The notes under the pieces: model-generated | The model's database searches: none | Told to the model about the DNA's origin: nothing | What the model saw: the letters and a program-made list of their open reading frames with translations, nothing else | NCBI GenBank assembly: GCA_002327685.1 | Contig: DCXN01000027.1 | Coordinates: 9,686 to 26,674 of the forward strand | Length of the DNA stretch: 16,989 nt | Source of the DNA: Patescibacteria group bacterium UBA2135 | GTDB lineage: Bacteria; Patescibacteriota; Minisyncoccia; Phycocordibacterales; UBA2135 | Reading direction: 5' to 3' | Shown here: piece after piece, positions 6,055-12,732 of the stretch | Layout: the number at the start of each line of letters is the position of its first letter | How positions within the stretch are numbered: position 1 is the first letter of the stretch | Position numbers and translations under genes: made by a program

Positions 6055-6464
6055 TTTATGATTCAAGAAAACGAGACGGCACTTTCTCAATAGCGAACAC
6101 AACAAAAGGCGGGATTCCAACCCTGCCGTTTTTTGATATTAAAGAGGCAGTACTTGGGAAGAAATATTCACTAAGCCTTGTATTTATCGGCGACAAGCTT
6201 TCAAGAAAACTCAATAAGCAATATCGCAAAAAAGACGTGCGCACTAACATATTGAGTTTCCCTATTGTAAAAAATGAGGGCGAGATATTTATTAACACAA
6301 AAAAAGCACGAGAAGAAGCGCGACAAAACAACACGCAATACAAAATACATCTTGCACATTTGTTTATACACGGTCTTATACATTTGAAGGGCTACACACA
6401 TAGTAGTACAATGGAAAGAGAAGAGGCTAAAGTTTTCAAAAAATTTTTCAAAGATAATTTGTGA
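6051..6464 (+). CDS. ybeY: Endoribonuclease YbeY (rRNA maturation)
   Basis: Zinc-dependent RNase needed for 16S rRNA 3'-end maturation and ribosome quality control in studied bacteria. The 137 aa carry the family motif HG-x-x-HL-x-GY-x-H with His107, His111 and His117 as the three zinc ligands. Upstream is TNILSFP (65-71), the counterpart of the usual TDVLSFP. The residue before the third histidine is Thr116, where Asp is usual (GYTH for GYDH), and the ILSFP motif has Asn for Asp. The ATG at 6051 overlaps the rpsU stop by four bases. Pairing with a 30S protein gene fits a joint role in small-subunit biogenesis. Confidence 0.93.
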   Translation: MIYDSRKRDGTFSIANTTKGGIPTLPFFDIKEAVLGKKYSLSLVFIGDKLSRKLNKQYRKKDVRTNILSFPIVKNEGEIFINTKKAREEARQNNTQYKIHLAHLFIHGLIHLKGYTHSSTMEREEAKVFKKFFKDNL

Positions 6465-6492
6465 GATAAATTTGTTGAATAATCTTATTCTC

Positions 6493-6638
6493 GTTGTTTG
6501 TTTCGCCTCTTCTTAACAAACAACCGACAACTCACAATCAACAACTTATTTATTCCAGACCTCAAGTTACCAGCTAATTTCATTGTTGGTTGTTTGTTGT
6601 ATGTTTTTAGTTATGGGTTATGGGTTGTTGGTTGTAAG
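6493..6638 (+). repeat. Opposed heptamer arrays before ftsA
   Basis: The left arm is five heptamers in phase (AACAAAC, AACCGAC, AACTCAC, AATCAAC, AACTTAT; 6515-6549). The right arm is eight heptamers in phase (TTGTTGG, TTGTTTG, TTGTATG, TTTTTAG, TTATGGG twice, TTGTTGG, TTGTAAG; 6583-6638). The arms are broadly reverse-complementary (AAC-rich against GTT-rich). In front, GTTGTTTGTT (6493-6502) pairs perfectly with AACAAACAAC (6515-6524). The ftsA ATG follows eight bases later without a Shine-Dalgarno. No clear promoter was found here. Confidence 0.85.
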
Positions 6639-6646
6639 TCAATAAT

Positions 6647-7822
6647 ATGTCTCGCCACATCACGACAGGAATTGATATAGGAACAAAAAATACACGCGTT
6701 GTAATCGCGGAACGCCGCGGAAAACGCGGTAGCATTAAAGTGCTCGGTACAGGAAATGCTGAATCCTTCGGTCTACGGCATGGGTATATTACCCACATTG
6801 ATGAAGCAATAAAAAGCATCAGTGACGCTGTCAAACAAGCCGAACAAGAAGCGAATACACGAGTAAAACAAGCACTTATTTCAGCCGGTGGTCTTTCTTT
6901 GGGATCAACAATAGGTGTTGGCTCTACTCTTATTTCCCGTGTTGATGGTGAAGTAACCTCACTTGATATAGAACGAGCAATCGCGGCAAGCAAAGAGAAA
7001 GCGGGTGATCTCCAAAATAAAAAAATTATTCATCAAGTTGTATTGCAATACAAACTGGACGGCAAAGAAATATTAGGCCGACCACGCGGTATGCGCGGCA
7101 TGAAATTTGAGACACGTGTTTTGTTTATCACTTGCATCGCTCAACATTTGGATGATTTTGTGCACGCGACAGAAGAAGCTGGCATTGATGTAGGAGATGT
7201 TGCCGCCTCTCCCATTGCGGCAAGTTTAGTAACACTTACAAATACACAGCGCATTGCCGGCTGTGTCTTGGTTAACATCGGCGCTGAAACCGTATCTCTT
7301 GCTGTGTTTGAAAACGACAAACCAACTTCACTTGAAGTATTTCCGATAGGCTCAACAGATATTACAAATGACATCGCGTTAGGACTCAAAATTCCGCTTG
7401 AAGACGCAGAGCGAGTAAAGCTCGGTTCATTAACAGGAGAAGAATATCCGCAAAAAAAATTGGGAGAAATTATTCAAGCACGCCTTTCTGATATTTTTGA
7501 TTTAGTAGAAGCACATTTAAAAAAAGTCGGGCGAAACGGACTCTTGCCTGCCGGTATAGTTATCACGGGTGGTGGCTCTGGGGTCGCAACAATTGAAGAT
7601 CTCGCAAAAGCATCTCTTAAACTACCCGCGCGCATCGCGATGTCTCATACGAACAACAATGTTGACAGTAAAATAAAAGATCCCGCGTGGTCAGTTGCAT
7701 ACGGACTTTGCATCTTGGGACTCCACGACACATACACAAGCGATTTCGCCGAGATAAGCAGACGACGAGCCGAAGACTATTTCAAAACATTTATCTTGTG
7801 GGTAAAGCAATTTTTGCCCTGA
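6647..7822 (+). CDS. ftsA: Cell division protein FtsA
   Basis: Actin-like ATPase that ties FtsZ filaments to the inner face of the membrane at the division site. The 391 aa show the actin-fold nucleotide signatures: phosphate 1 GIDIGTKNTR (8-17), phosphate 2 VLVNIGAETVSLAVFE (207-222) and the adenosine motif VITGGGSG (305-312). The FtsA-specific 1C subdomain lies between phosphate 1 and phosphate 2. The C-terminus ends in a short amphipathic stretch rich in Phe, Leu and Trp (about 379-391, FILWVKQFLP), the expected membrane-targeting helix. ftsZ follows after 190 bases with its own promoter. The ATG at 6647 is preceded by heptamer repeats and no Shine-Dalgarno. Stop TGA, read as stop. Confidence 0.95.
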   Translation: MSRHITTGIDIGTKNTRVVIAERRGKRGSIKVLGTGNAESFGLRHGYITHIDEAIKSISDAVKQAEQEANTRVKQALISAGGLSLGSTIGVGSTLISRVDGEVTSLDIERAIAASKEKAGDLQNKKIIHQVVLQYKLDGKEILGRPRGMRGMKFETRVLFITCIAQHLDDFVHATEEAGIDVGDVAASPIAASLVTLTNTQRIAGCVLVNIGAETVSLAVFENDKPTSLEVFPIGSTDITNDIALGLKIPLEDAERVKLGSLTGEEYPQKKLGEIIQARLSDIFDLVEAHLKKVGRNGLLPAGIVITGGGSGVATIEDLAKASLKLPARIAMSHTNNNVDSKIKDPAWSVAYGLCILGLHDTYTSDFAEISRRRAEDYFKTFILWVKQFLP

Positions 7823-7884
7823 ATATCTGAAAACACTAATATTTTGAGGAAACACTACAAAAAATAGTGGGTTCTTTGTCAATA

Positions 7885-7912
7885 TTGTCAGTATCGCTTT
7901 TTCTGGTAAGGT
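7885..7912 (+). promoter_or_regulatory. Promoter of ftsZ
   Basis: TTGTCA (7885-7890), 16-bp spacer, TAAGGT (7907-7912) with an extended -10 TGG before it. A second TTGTCA sits at 7876-7881. The heptamer hairpin at 7934-8009 would be in the leader. Confidence 0.5.
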
Positions 7913-7933
7913 GAGGTAAATCAAACCAAACAG

Positions 7934-8009
7934 ACGCTAGGCATTAGGCGCTAGGCGCTAGGAAAAGTAAAAAATTCCTAAAGCCTAAAGCCTAGTGCTT
8001 AATACCTAG
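7934..8009 (+). repeat. Opposed heptamer arrays before ftsZ
   Basis: Left arm of four heptamers (ACGCTAG, GCATTAG, GCGCTAG twice; 7934-7961), A-rich loop (7962-7974), right arm of five heptamers (TTCCTAA, AGCCTAA, AGCCTAG, TGCTTAA, TACCTAG; 7975-8009). Then three bases (ACT) and the ATG. The layout and the loop (AGGAAAA..AAAATTCCTAA type) match the rpsU element closely, though the units differ. Confidence 0.9.
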
Positions 8010-8012
8010 ACT

Positions 8013-9188
8013 ATGCCCAAAATTGAACCAGATATTGAAACATTTGCGCGTATATATGTAGTCGGCGTTGGTGGCGCTGGCGGTAACGCTATAAACCACA
8101 TGATGCATTCACGAGTGCGTGGTGTTGAGTTTATTGCTATGAATACCGACGTGCAAGATCTCCACAAATCACTGGCAAGAAAAAAAATAAATCTTGGAAA
8201 AAATCTCACAAGAGGCCTTGGAGCTGGCATGAATCCAGAAGTTGGCAAAAAAGCTGCAGAGGAAACTCGCACGGAAATTCAAGATGCTATTAAAGGAGCA
8301 GACATGGTCTTTATCGCGGCCGGTATGGGAGGCGGCACCGGCACTGGCGGCTCGCCTACGATCGCGCGAGTTGCCCGAGAGTCAGGCGCTCTTACAGTCG
8401 GCGTTGTTACCAAGCCATTTTTCTTTGAAGGAACACAACGAATGAGCCTTGCGCTTTCGGGGCTTTCAGAATTACAAAATGAAGTTGACGCGCTTATCAT
8501 TATTCCAAACGACCGCCTACTTCAAACTGTCAAGAAAGAAGTAAGCGCTCGAGATGCATTTGGAATGAGTGATGAAGTTCTGCGGCAAGCAGTTGAAGGT
8601 ATTTCGGATCTCATTACCGCCCCTGGAGTTATTAACGTTGACTTTGCGGACATTCGCGCAGTTATGTCAGAAGCCGGCTCGGCGCTTATGGGAATCGGGC
8701 GAGCATCCGGAGAAAAGCGCGCGGAACATGCCGCACGACAGGCAATTAACTCACCGCTCCTTGACGTATCTGTCAGCGGCGCGCGTGGTGTACTGTTTGC
8801 GATTGCTGGTGGAGAAGACCTAGGTATGCACGAAATTCAGGAAGCCGCAAAAATTATTACCGAATCTATTTCAGATGATGCAAAAGTTATATTCGGCGCA
8901 ATCAATGACAGCAAATTAGGCAAAGGAGAAATTAAAATTACTGTAATTGCATCTGGTTTCCCTGAACCTGAAGGTGCTCAAAGTAAACCACTATTTAATC
9001 CCACAATAACCGCACCTGAAAGTCCAAAAAATAATAAAAATCAAAAGAAAGACGACATATTAAATGCAGTAAATGGAGTCACCACTAGAAAAGTTGACGC
9101 GGCGGGAACCGTTGCCGCAGATGATGAGGAAGAAGAATGGGGTGCAGTACCGGCATTCCTCCGCCGAAACAAAGACAAAAAAGATTAA
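8013..9188 (+). CDS. ftsZ: Cell division GTPase FtsZ
   Basis: Tubulin homologue that polymerises into the cytokinetic ring. The 391 aa show the N-terminal glycine-rich GVGGAGGNA (18-26), the tubulin signature GGGTGTG (106-112) and the catalytic T7 loop NVDFADIR (208-215, Asp210 and Asp213). After the signature the usual AAP is GSP. A polar, poorly conserved linker (about 325-370) leads to an acidic stretch and the C-terminal peptide EEWGAVPAFLRR (373-384), the region that binds FtsA and similar partners. Both partners are adjacent here, with ftsA just upstream. The ATG at 8013 lacks a Shine-Dalgarno and follows the heptamer hairpin by three bases. An intrinsic terminator closes the block. Confidence 0.97.
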   Translation: MPKIEPDIETFARIYVVGVGGAGGNAINHMMHSRVRGVEFIAMNTDVQDLHKSLARKKINLGKNLTRGLGAGMNPEVGKKAAEETRTEIQDAIKGADMVFIAAGMGGGTGTGGSPTIARVARESGALTVGVVTKPFFFEGTQRMSLALSGLSELQNEVDALIIIPNDRLLQTVKKEVSARDAFGMSDEVLRQAVEGISDLITAPGVINVDFADIRAVMSEAGSALMGIGRASGEKRAEHAARQAINSPLLDVSVSGARGVLFAIAGGEDLGMHEIQEAAKIITESISDDAKVIFGAINDSKLGKGEIKITVIASGFPEPEGAQSKPLFNPTITAPESPKNNKNQKKDDILNAVNGVTTRKVDAAGTVAADDEEEEWGAVPAFLRRNKDKKD

Positions 9189-9207
9189 AACCATTCAAAA
9201 AGCTCAC

Positions 9208-9240
9208 AAAAAAAGAAGTCTTAATCGGCTTCTTTTTTTT
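9208..9240 (+). terminator. Intrinsic terminator of ftsZ
   Basis: Stem GAAGTC (9215-9220) with GGCTTC (9227-9232), extended by an A-run against a T-run, loop TTAATC, then eight T. Confidence 0.85.
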
Positions 9241-9277
9241 GTAGACTTCAATCCCTCTAAAAGCAGGAAGCTATTTA

Positions 9278-9311
9278 AACATTCCAACATTCTATAGAAT
9301 GTTGGAATGTT
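9278..9311. repeat. Perfect 34-bp palindrome
   Basis: Bases 9278-9294 and 9295-9311 are exact reverse complements with no central spacer. The half-site is AACATTCCAACATTCTA, itself a tandem of ACATTC-type units. It lies between ftsZ and a convergent gene, so it may back up transcription termination on both strands; it could also be an operator or cruciform site. Confidence 0.8.
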
Positions 9312-9362
9312 GTGAAAAAAATTTAAATGTGTAAATAATGGCTATTCTCATTCTTTTTTGGA

Positions 9363-9713
9363 CTAGTCCAATTTTGATTTGTCTGGAATACTCTCAGGAT
9401 CATCCTTTCGCCTTAAGTCCCAGCTAGTCCAGTCATCAGAAACTGCATTATGTAATGCGGACGCTTCATTAGGGCTAGGTTGAGAAGCAACATCTCTAAT
9501 ATAAAAGATGGAGCCATCTACCCCCCGAACAATCACGACTTTTCTATTGCTGTCCCACCTAGCTGCAGCTTTTACTGTTCCACTAGAACCATCAGATGTA
9601 GGAGAATCAAAATACCTGTCTTGATACAACAAGGTCATTTTTAGCTCCTCGTCTGACCAGCCATATTCATCCTTTGGTTCCTCTTCTATTTGAGGAGGTT
9701 TTTCTGCATTCAT
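9363..9713 (-). CDS. Hypothetical soluble protein
   Basis: Not recognised. The 116 aa have no membrane helix or signal peptide. The N-terminus is acidic and proline-rich (PPQIEEEPKDEYGWSDEEL). The middle looks like short beta strands (RKVVIVRG, GSIFYIRDV), and the C-terminus is charged with two Trp in DDWTSWDLRR. The start is placed at the ATG at 9711-9713. The frame is open further up to a TTG at 9731, but that stretch overlaps the likely -10 box. Convergent with ftsZ and isolated from other minus-strand genes. Confidence 0.6.
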   Translation of the reverse strand: MNAEKPPQIEEEPKDEYGWSDEELKMTLLYQDRYFDSPTSDGSSGTVKAAARWDSNRKVVIVRGVDGSIFYIRDVASQPSPNEASALHNAVSDDWTSWDLRRKDDPESIPDKSKLD

Positions 9714-9722
9714 ATATTTAAT

Positions 9723-9749
9723 CTTATACAATAACTTCTAAAAAAACAA
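9723..9749 (-). promoter_or_regulatory. Possible leaderless promoter of the 9363-9713 gene
   Basis: On the minus strand TTGTTT, 15 bp, TATAAG, then nine bases to the ATG at 9713. The spacer is short, so this is a weak call. If used, the mRNA would have almost no leader; no Shine-Dalgarno is present. Confidence 0.3.
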
Positions 9750-9832
9750 GTTGTGATTTTAACCAAAAAAATATTGGAAGTAGACGCCATTTAACGCCCC
9801 TATTCCACTAAAATACTCTAAGCACAAAAATA

Positions 9833-9860
9833 TTTACTTTCTTTTTAGTTCGTGTACAAT
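9833..9860 (+). promoter_or_regulatory. Promoter of a short transcription unit
   Basis: TTTACT (9833-9838), 16-bp spacer, TACAAT (9855-9860). With the terminator at 10140-10176 it defines a transcript of about 310 bases. Confidence 0.55.
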
Positions 9861-9922
9861 GAAGACTTGACTTAGCTCATTGCGAATTGAGTTCGTTCCA
9901 ATCAACCACAAGGAGGTTTATC

Positions 9923-10006
9923 GTGCGACAAACAGAAAGACAAACCTTGAAAAGCTTCAATCTGACCCTCGAAGCTATCGACACCAACAACACCGACGCC
10001 GGGTGA
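9923..10006 (+). CDS. 27-aa small ORF with strong Shine-Dalgarno
   Basis: GTG start at 9923 placed six bases after AGGAGG (9911-9916, in the context AAGGAGG). That is the best ribosome-binding site in the window, in a genome stretch that mostly lacks them. The product is a 27-aa hydrophilic peptide beginning MRQTERQTLKSFNLTLEAID and ending NTDAG; it has no membrane helix or cysteine. A longer frame (9880-10080, 66 aa, TTG start) overlaps in another phase, but it reads through the Shine-Dalgarno and has an odd Arg/Gln-rich composition, so the short ORF is preferred. The rest of the transcript (10007-10139) has no clear ORF and may be untranslated. The function is unknown: it could be a small protein, a leader peptide or part of a dual-function RNA. 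Confidence 0.5.
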   Translation: MRQTERQTLKSFNLTLEAIDTNNTDAG

Positions 10007-10139
10007 TCATTGGCCATTGTTCACTAACCGACGTAGCCTCCGCATATCACAATAAGCTCACACAGAAAATTGTTTCCTAATGAATAAAAGTGAAGCGTGA
10101 TGCGCGGGCAGTAATGATAAAACTCAACAGGCACATGCC

Positions 10140-10176
10140 AAGCCCAGCCAAATTACGGTCGGGCTTTCTTTTTTTT
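10140..10176 (+). terminator. Intrinsic terminator of the small-ORF transcript
   Basis: AAGCCC (10140-10145) pairs with GGGCTT (10161-10166), with an inner GCC/GGT pairing, followed by TC and eight T. Confidence 0.85.
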
Positions 10177-10533
10177 GTCATTTACACGCAAAATACTTCA
10201 CCATCATCAAACGCCCGATGTTTGATGTGAAAATTCTGGAGTAATTGAAAGTAAAAGAAAAAAGCCACCTTATTAGGGCAGCTTCCAAAAGACACGATAG
10301 ATGAATGACCATTTCAGGTGTAGTACTGTTCGCATGCAAGTGCAATGTTGTGCAAACAGGCATCGTCGTTTTTTGTGTGATGCACACATCCACATTCAGC
10401 AATGGCAACAACACTTCTGTCATTATTAAGCCATCATTATTCCACCATCTCTATGGCAGGGTTCTGTATTTTATACTAAAATACCTTACAGATTTCACAG
10501 CATGCCGCTAGTTGACATGAACAGGAGAAGCAA
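10177..10533. other. 357-bp stretch without a convincing gene
   Basis: Frames here are short and lack start signals. Visible items are a hairpin CATCAAAC/GTTTGATG (10205-10212 with 10220-10227) just after the terminator, and a possible -10 TATACT (10473-10478) without a matching -35, which may serve the gene at 10534. Nothing else is supported. Confidence 0.5.
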
Positions 10534-11364
10534 GTGGATTACCTACACGTGTACGACTTATCCTTTGTTCCTCCTCGGAGTTCAAAGGAAATTAATCCGC
10601 ACTTAGTATTTTCTATGAGCGAACGGCACCTTGAAATATTTCAAGCAAAACTTCACTTTATAACTCAACGTATTATAGAGGATGCGATAAAGGAGTATTT
10701 CGGCGCTTATTCAGAATTTACGCCACCAGATAAAGATCTTTTTGGAAACCGCGTGTTTGGATACGGCACATGCGGATATGTAAATATCAAAGATAGAAAG
10801 ATTCATTTTAACTTTGAGTTGTCTGATAGCGCAAGAGCAAATTATATATCCATGACTATTCGGATATTACTCATGGTCCTCAACAACATGTCTGTTGACG
10901 AGGAAGTCAAACTACCAAACCGCCAGCAATTTATTCAGATTGATACTGTGTGTCGCAACGACGTGCATGGACATTCTGTGAGCGGGTATATATCTCCAGA
11001 CTTTGGAATGTGGCTTAAAAAACAAGGAGGGAAAATTCCTGATTCCGACCAACGTATGCTTACTAGGGTTTCTTTGCCCATAGTAGAAGAAGTGATGCGC
11101 CAAACATGGAACAAAGTTACTCATAGAGAACTTTGGGAAGACATGAGCGAGTATCGCGCGACGATTGCACCCGATGGAAGGTTTAATCTCAAATGCCCTG
11201 GAAACGCATGCGATGTTTCTATTTATCCTGACCAACTATATGGTGATAGTATAGGAACAAGGTCAGTACAATTTGGTTGCCACAATTTGGATAGCGCGGC
11301 GCAACAAATAACACTCCTTGCGGGTATCGCAAAACTATGCGAACTCGCACGCAATAAAGAATAA
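10534..11364 (+). CDS. Hypothetical protein, 276 aa
   Basis: Not recognised. Soluble-looking, mixed alpha/beta composition, no signal peptide; the most hydrophobic stretch (MTIRILLMVLNNM, near 109-121) is too short and polar-flanked for a sure membrane helix. Notable segments are LHVYDLSFVPPRSS at 4-17, a glycine-rich FGYGTCGYVNIKDRKIHFNF at about 75-94, and CPGNACDVSIYPDQLYG near 225-241. The GTG start follows AGGAG (10522-10526) at seven bases; the next ATG is 27 codons in. It is a single-gene unit closed by a strong terminator. Codon use looks ordinary for the window. No function is proposed. Confidence 0.75.
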   Translation: MDYLHVYDLSFVPPRSSKEINPHLVFSMSERHLEIFQAKLHFITQRIIEDAIKEYFGAYSEFTPPDKDLFGNRVFGYGTCGYVNIKDRKIHFNFELSDSARANYISMTIRILLMVLNNMSVDEEVKLPNRQQFIQIDTVCRNDVHGHSVSGYISPDFGMWLKKQGGKIPDSDQRMLTRVSLPIVEEVMRQTWNKVTHRELWEDMSEYRATIAPDGRFNLKCPGNACDVSIYPDQLYGDSIGTRSVQFGCHNLDSAAQQITLLAGIAKLCELARNKE

Positions 11365-11372
11365 TTAAGGAC

Positions 11373-11412
11373 AAAAGCCCTGATGAAATTTTAACTTCAG
11401 CAGGGCTTTTTT
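11373..11412. terminator. Bidirectional terminator
   Basis: AAAAGCCCTG (11373-11382) pairs with CAGGGCTTTT (11401-11410), with an inner GAA/TTC helix. T-runs occur on both strands. It separates the 276-aa gene from the convergent small membrane gene at 11434. Confidence 0.9.
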
Positions 11413-11433
11413 GTTTGAAAACGTAATGTCTGA

Positions 11434-11634
11434 TTACGGAATGTTCATATACAAAAAAATCAGCATCACCACAAACACACAAGCACCAATGATACATATA
11501 TAGTAGGAAATCTTCTCGCTCCATCTGGTAATTTTCCTTCCTTGGATGTGAATAAACCACATAGGAATAAGAGCGATGAGGATTCCCACAGGCAGAATCA
11601 GATACATAATCACTTCTGTTGTCATTTCCACCAT
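11434..11634 (-). CDS. Small two-helix membrane protein, copy A
   Basis: Not a named family. The 66 aa (from ATG 11632-11634) contain two hydrophobic helices (about 8-30 and 44-63) joined by a short basic loop (QGRKITRWSEK). It is paralogous to the protein at 12402-12587: EM, YLI, P, Q, ISY and further helix residues coincide when aligned without large gaps. The start is chosen after GAGG, which both copies keep at the same distance from the ATG. An upstream TTG at 11658 would add SDEVDE-like residues that the other copy also resembles, so a longer form is possible. The promoter is at 11680-11708. Confidence 0.65.
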   Translation of the reverse strand: MVEMTTEVIMYLILPVGILIALIPMWFIHIQGRKITRWSEKISYYICIIGACVFVVMLIFLYMNIP

Positions 11635-11679
11635 TTCATCTACCTCGTCACTAGTCAAACGATAAACAATCTAATACTA

Positions 11680-11708
11680 ATTATGCTTTATGTAAACACG
11701 GTGATCAA
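11680..11708 (-). promoter_or_regulatory. Promoter of membrane protein copy A
   Basis: On the minus strand TTGATC, 17 bp, CATAAT. Spacer and flanks (GTTYRCATARAG) match the promoter of copy B at 12631-12659. An inverted repeat CTCAATC/GATTGAG (11728-11734 with 11748-11754) lies just upstream and could be an operator. Confidence 0.5.
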
Positions 11709-11785
11709 GTGTCAAAAAGACGAGCAACTCAATCTCGCTTATAGCAGGATTGAGCTGTTGAGGAATCTCATTTTTTTGATAAAAA

Positions 11786-11983
11786 CTACTTTTTTTTAAT
11801 CGGAACGACAAAAAGGGCGATGAAGTAAGCAATAAGTCCCGGAACTACTCCGGTAAAGATAACAACAAGTATCCACAATAGCCGGATGATTGTCGGGTCA
11901 ACATCAAAATATTCTCCTATACCTCCGATAATTCCAGCGCATATTTTGTTTTTATTACTGCGATAAAGATGTTTATATGCCAT
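11786..11983 (-). CDS. PspC-domain membrane protein
   Basis: A 65-aa protein that is essentially one PspC domain. An N-terminal basic segment with LYRS (6-9) is followed by the hallmark K-I-C-A-G-I-I-G-G-I-G-E-Y-F-D-V-D-P (13-30), then RLLW and two hydrophobic stretches (about 34-46 and 48-61), ending in a Lys tail. In other bacteria PspC proteins sit in the inner membrane and sense or relay envelope stress. No PspA or PspB partner is in the window. The ATG at 11981-11983 overlaps the TAA of a three-codon ORF that has its own Shine-Dalgarno, and a 17-bp hairpin lies just before that. Confidence 0.88.
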   Translation of the reverse strand: MAYKHLYRSNKNKICAGIIGGIGEYFDVDPTIIRLLWILVVIFTGVVPGLIAYFIALFVVPIKKK

Positions 11984-11994
11984 TAGCTAATCAT
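11983..11994 (-). other. Three-codon ORF (Met-Ile-Ser) coupled to the PspC gene
   Basis: On the minus strand GGAGG (12003-12007) is followed after eight bases by ATG ATT AGC TAA. The last A of the stop is the first base of the PspC ATG (TAATG). The spacing suits initiation at the minimal ORF and re-initiation at the PspC gene. A chance arrangement cannot be excluded. Confidence 0.35.
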
Positions 11995-12010
11995 CCCACT
12001 TTCCTCCGTA

Positions 12011-12058
12011 AAAATCAAGTTTTTACTTCAATACGGCAAAGTAAAAATCATTGATTTT
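12011..12058 (-). promoter_or_regulatory. Hairpin before the PspC ribosome-binding site
   Basis: AAAATCAA (12011-12018) pairs with 12051-12058 and TTTTTACTT (12020-12028) pairs with 12039-12047, with a G/TCA internal loop and a 10-base loop. This gives 17 base pairs ending four bases before GGAGG on the minus strand. There is no T-run in the right place for a terminator, so a leader control element is more likely. Confidence 0.5.
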
Positions 12059-12089
12059 CAAGCATTTCCTGTGGCTCAAACAGATATAT

Positions 12090-12116
12090 AAAAAGTCGCC
12101 GGCTTTCACCGACGAC
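12090..12116 (-). terminator. Terminator of the 12168-12332 gene
   Basis: On the minus strand GTCGTCGG pairs with CCGGCGAC (one G-T), loop TGAAAG, then five T. Confidence 0.8.
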
Positions 12117-12167
12117 AAGACTTGCGTAAGATATTGTTTTGATTGATTTTTCGCCAAATTACATGAA

Positions 12168-12332
12168 CTAGAGATAGAAGTCCATCGAGGAAAAAACCAA
12201 CAGGATAGACAAAATAGCCACTGCTATAACAATCACATGCCCTGGTATTCCATCCATCTGTTCCCACCACTGTTCCGTGGATTCTTCGCTGATCATCCGC
12301 CTTTCTGATCTTTCGTCGGCCTTTTCAGCCAT
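12168..12332 (-). CDS. Small single-helix membrane protein
   Basis: Not recognised. The 54 aa have a charged, Glu/Arg-rich N-terminal half (residues 1-25, with a WW pair at about 22-23) and one C-terminal hydrophobic helix (about 34-50). This looks tail-anchored with a cytosolic head. The start is the ATG at 12330-12332 after GGGAG at seven bases; a GTG at 12359 in frame lacks such a site. It has its own terminator. It sits between the PspC gene and membrane protein copy B on the same strand. Confidence 0.6.
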   Translation of the reverse strand: MAEKADERSERRMISEESTEQWWEQMDGIPGHVIVIAVAILSILLVFSSMDFYL

Positions 12333-12401
12333 GTCTTGACTCCCTTTTACCAAACGCACTTATTAATACAAAAAAGTAATATTTGACTGCGAAATAGTCA
12401 T

Positions 12402-12587
12402 TCACATAAGAAACAACGCTAGAACTAAGATGCTGATGCCCACAGCATATACCAAGTAGGAAATCGTTTTGTCGCACTCGATGATTTCTTTCTCTTGAAG
12501 ATAAATAAGCAGCAACGGAGCAATAGTGATAATGACCCCAATTGATATAATCAGGTAGATAAGTTCTGTCTGTATCATCTCTGCCAT
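12402..12587 (-). CDS. Small two-helix membrane protein, copy B
   Basis: The 61 aa (from ATG 12585-12587) have two hydrophobic helices (about 8-29 and 41-60) and an acidic loop (QEKEIIECDK). It is paralogous to the protein at 11434-11634 and shares the spacing of the GAGG site to the ATG. The frame is open further up to 12635; the short form is preferred for the ribosome-binding site. The promoter is at 12631-12659. A weak TGACT/AGTCA hairpin (12384-12400) follows the gene on its strand. The function is unknown; the loop charge differs from copy A (acidic against basic). Confidence 0.65.
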   Translation of the reverse strand: MAEMIQTELIYLIISIGVIITIAPLLLIYLQEKEIIECDKTISYLVYAVGISILVLALFLM

Positions 12588-12630
12588 CTCGGTTACCTCG
12601 CTCTTGGTCAGATGCGTAATTCTAATGACC

Positions 12631-12659
12631 ACCATACTCTATGCGAACGGAGCTGTCAA
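12631..12659 (-). promoter_or_regulatory. Promoter of membrane protein copy B
   Basis: On the minus strand a perfect -35 TTGACA, 17 bp, TATGGT. The region matches the promoter of copy A, and both have CCGTTTTTTGAC-like sequence further upstream, so the duplication included the control region. Confidence 0.65.
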
Positions 12660-12732
12660 GCGTCAAGGTCAAAAAACGGACGACTCAATATGTTGAACCA
12701 TTCAATATTAAAGGAATTAAGTTTTTTAAATA

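Noticed and set aside
6498..6680. 60-codon frame between ybeY and ftsA
   Set aside because: It lies over the heptamer arrays and runs into ftsA in another phase; low-complexity shadow.
5752..8009. Heptamer arrays as a CRISPR array
   Set aside because: Units are 7 bp without spacers, in opposed arms, and no cas gene is near.
9880..10080. 66-codon frame with TTG start
   Set aside because: It reads through the strong Shine-Dalgarno of the 27-codon ORF, has an off-frame Arg/Gln-rich composition, and has no ribosome-binding site of its own.
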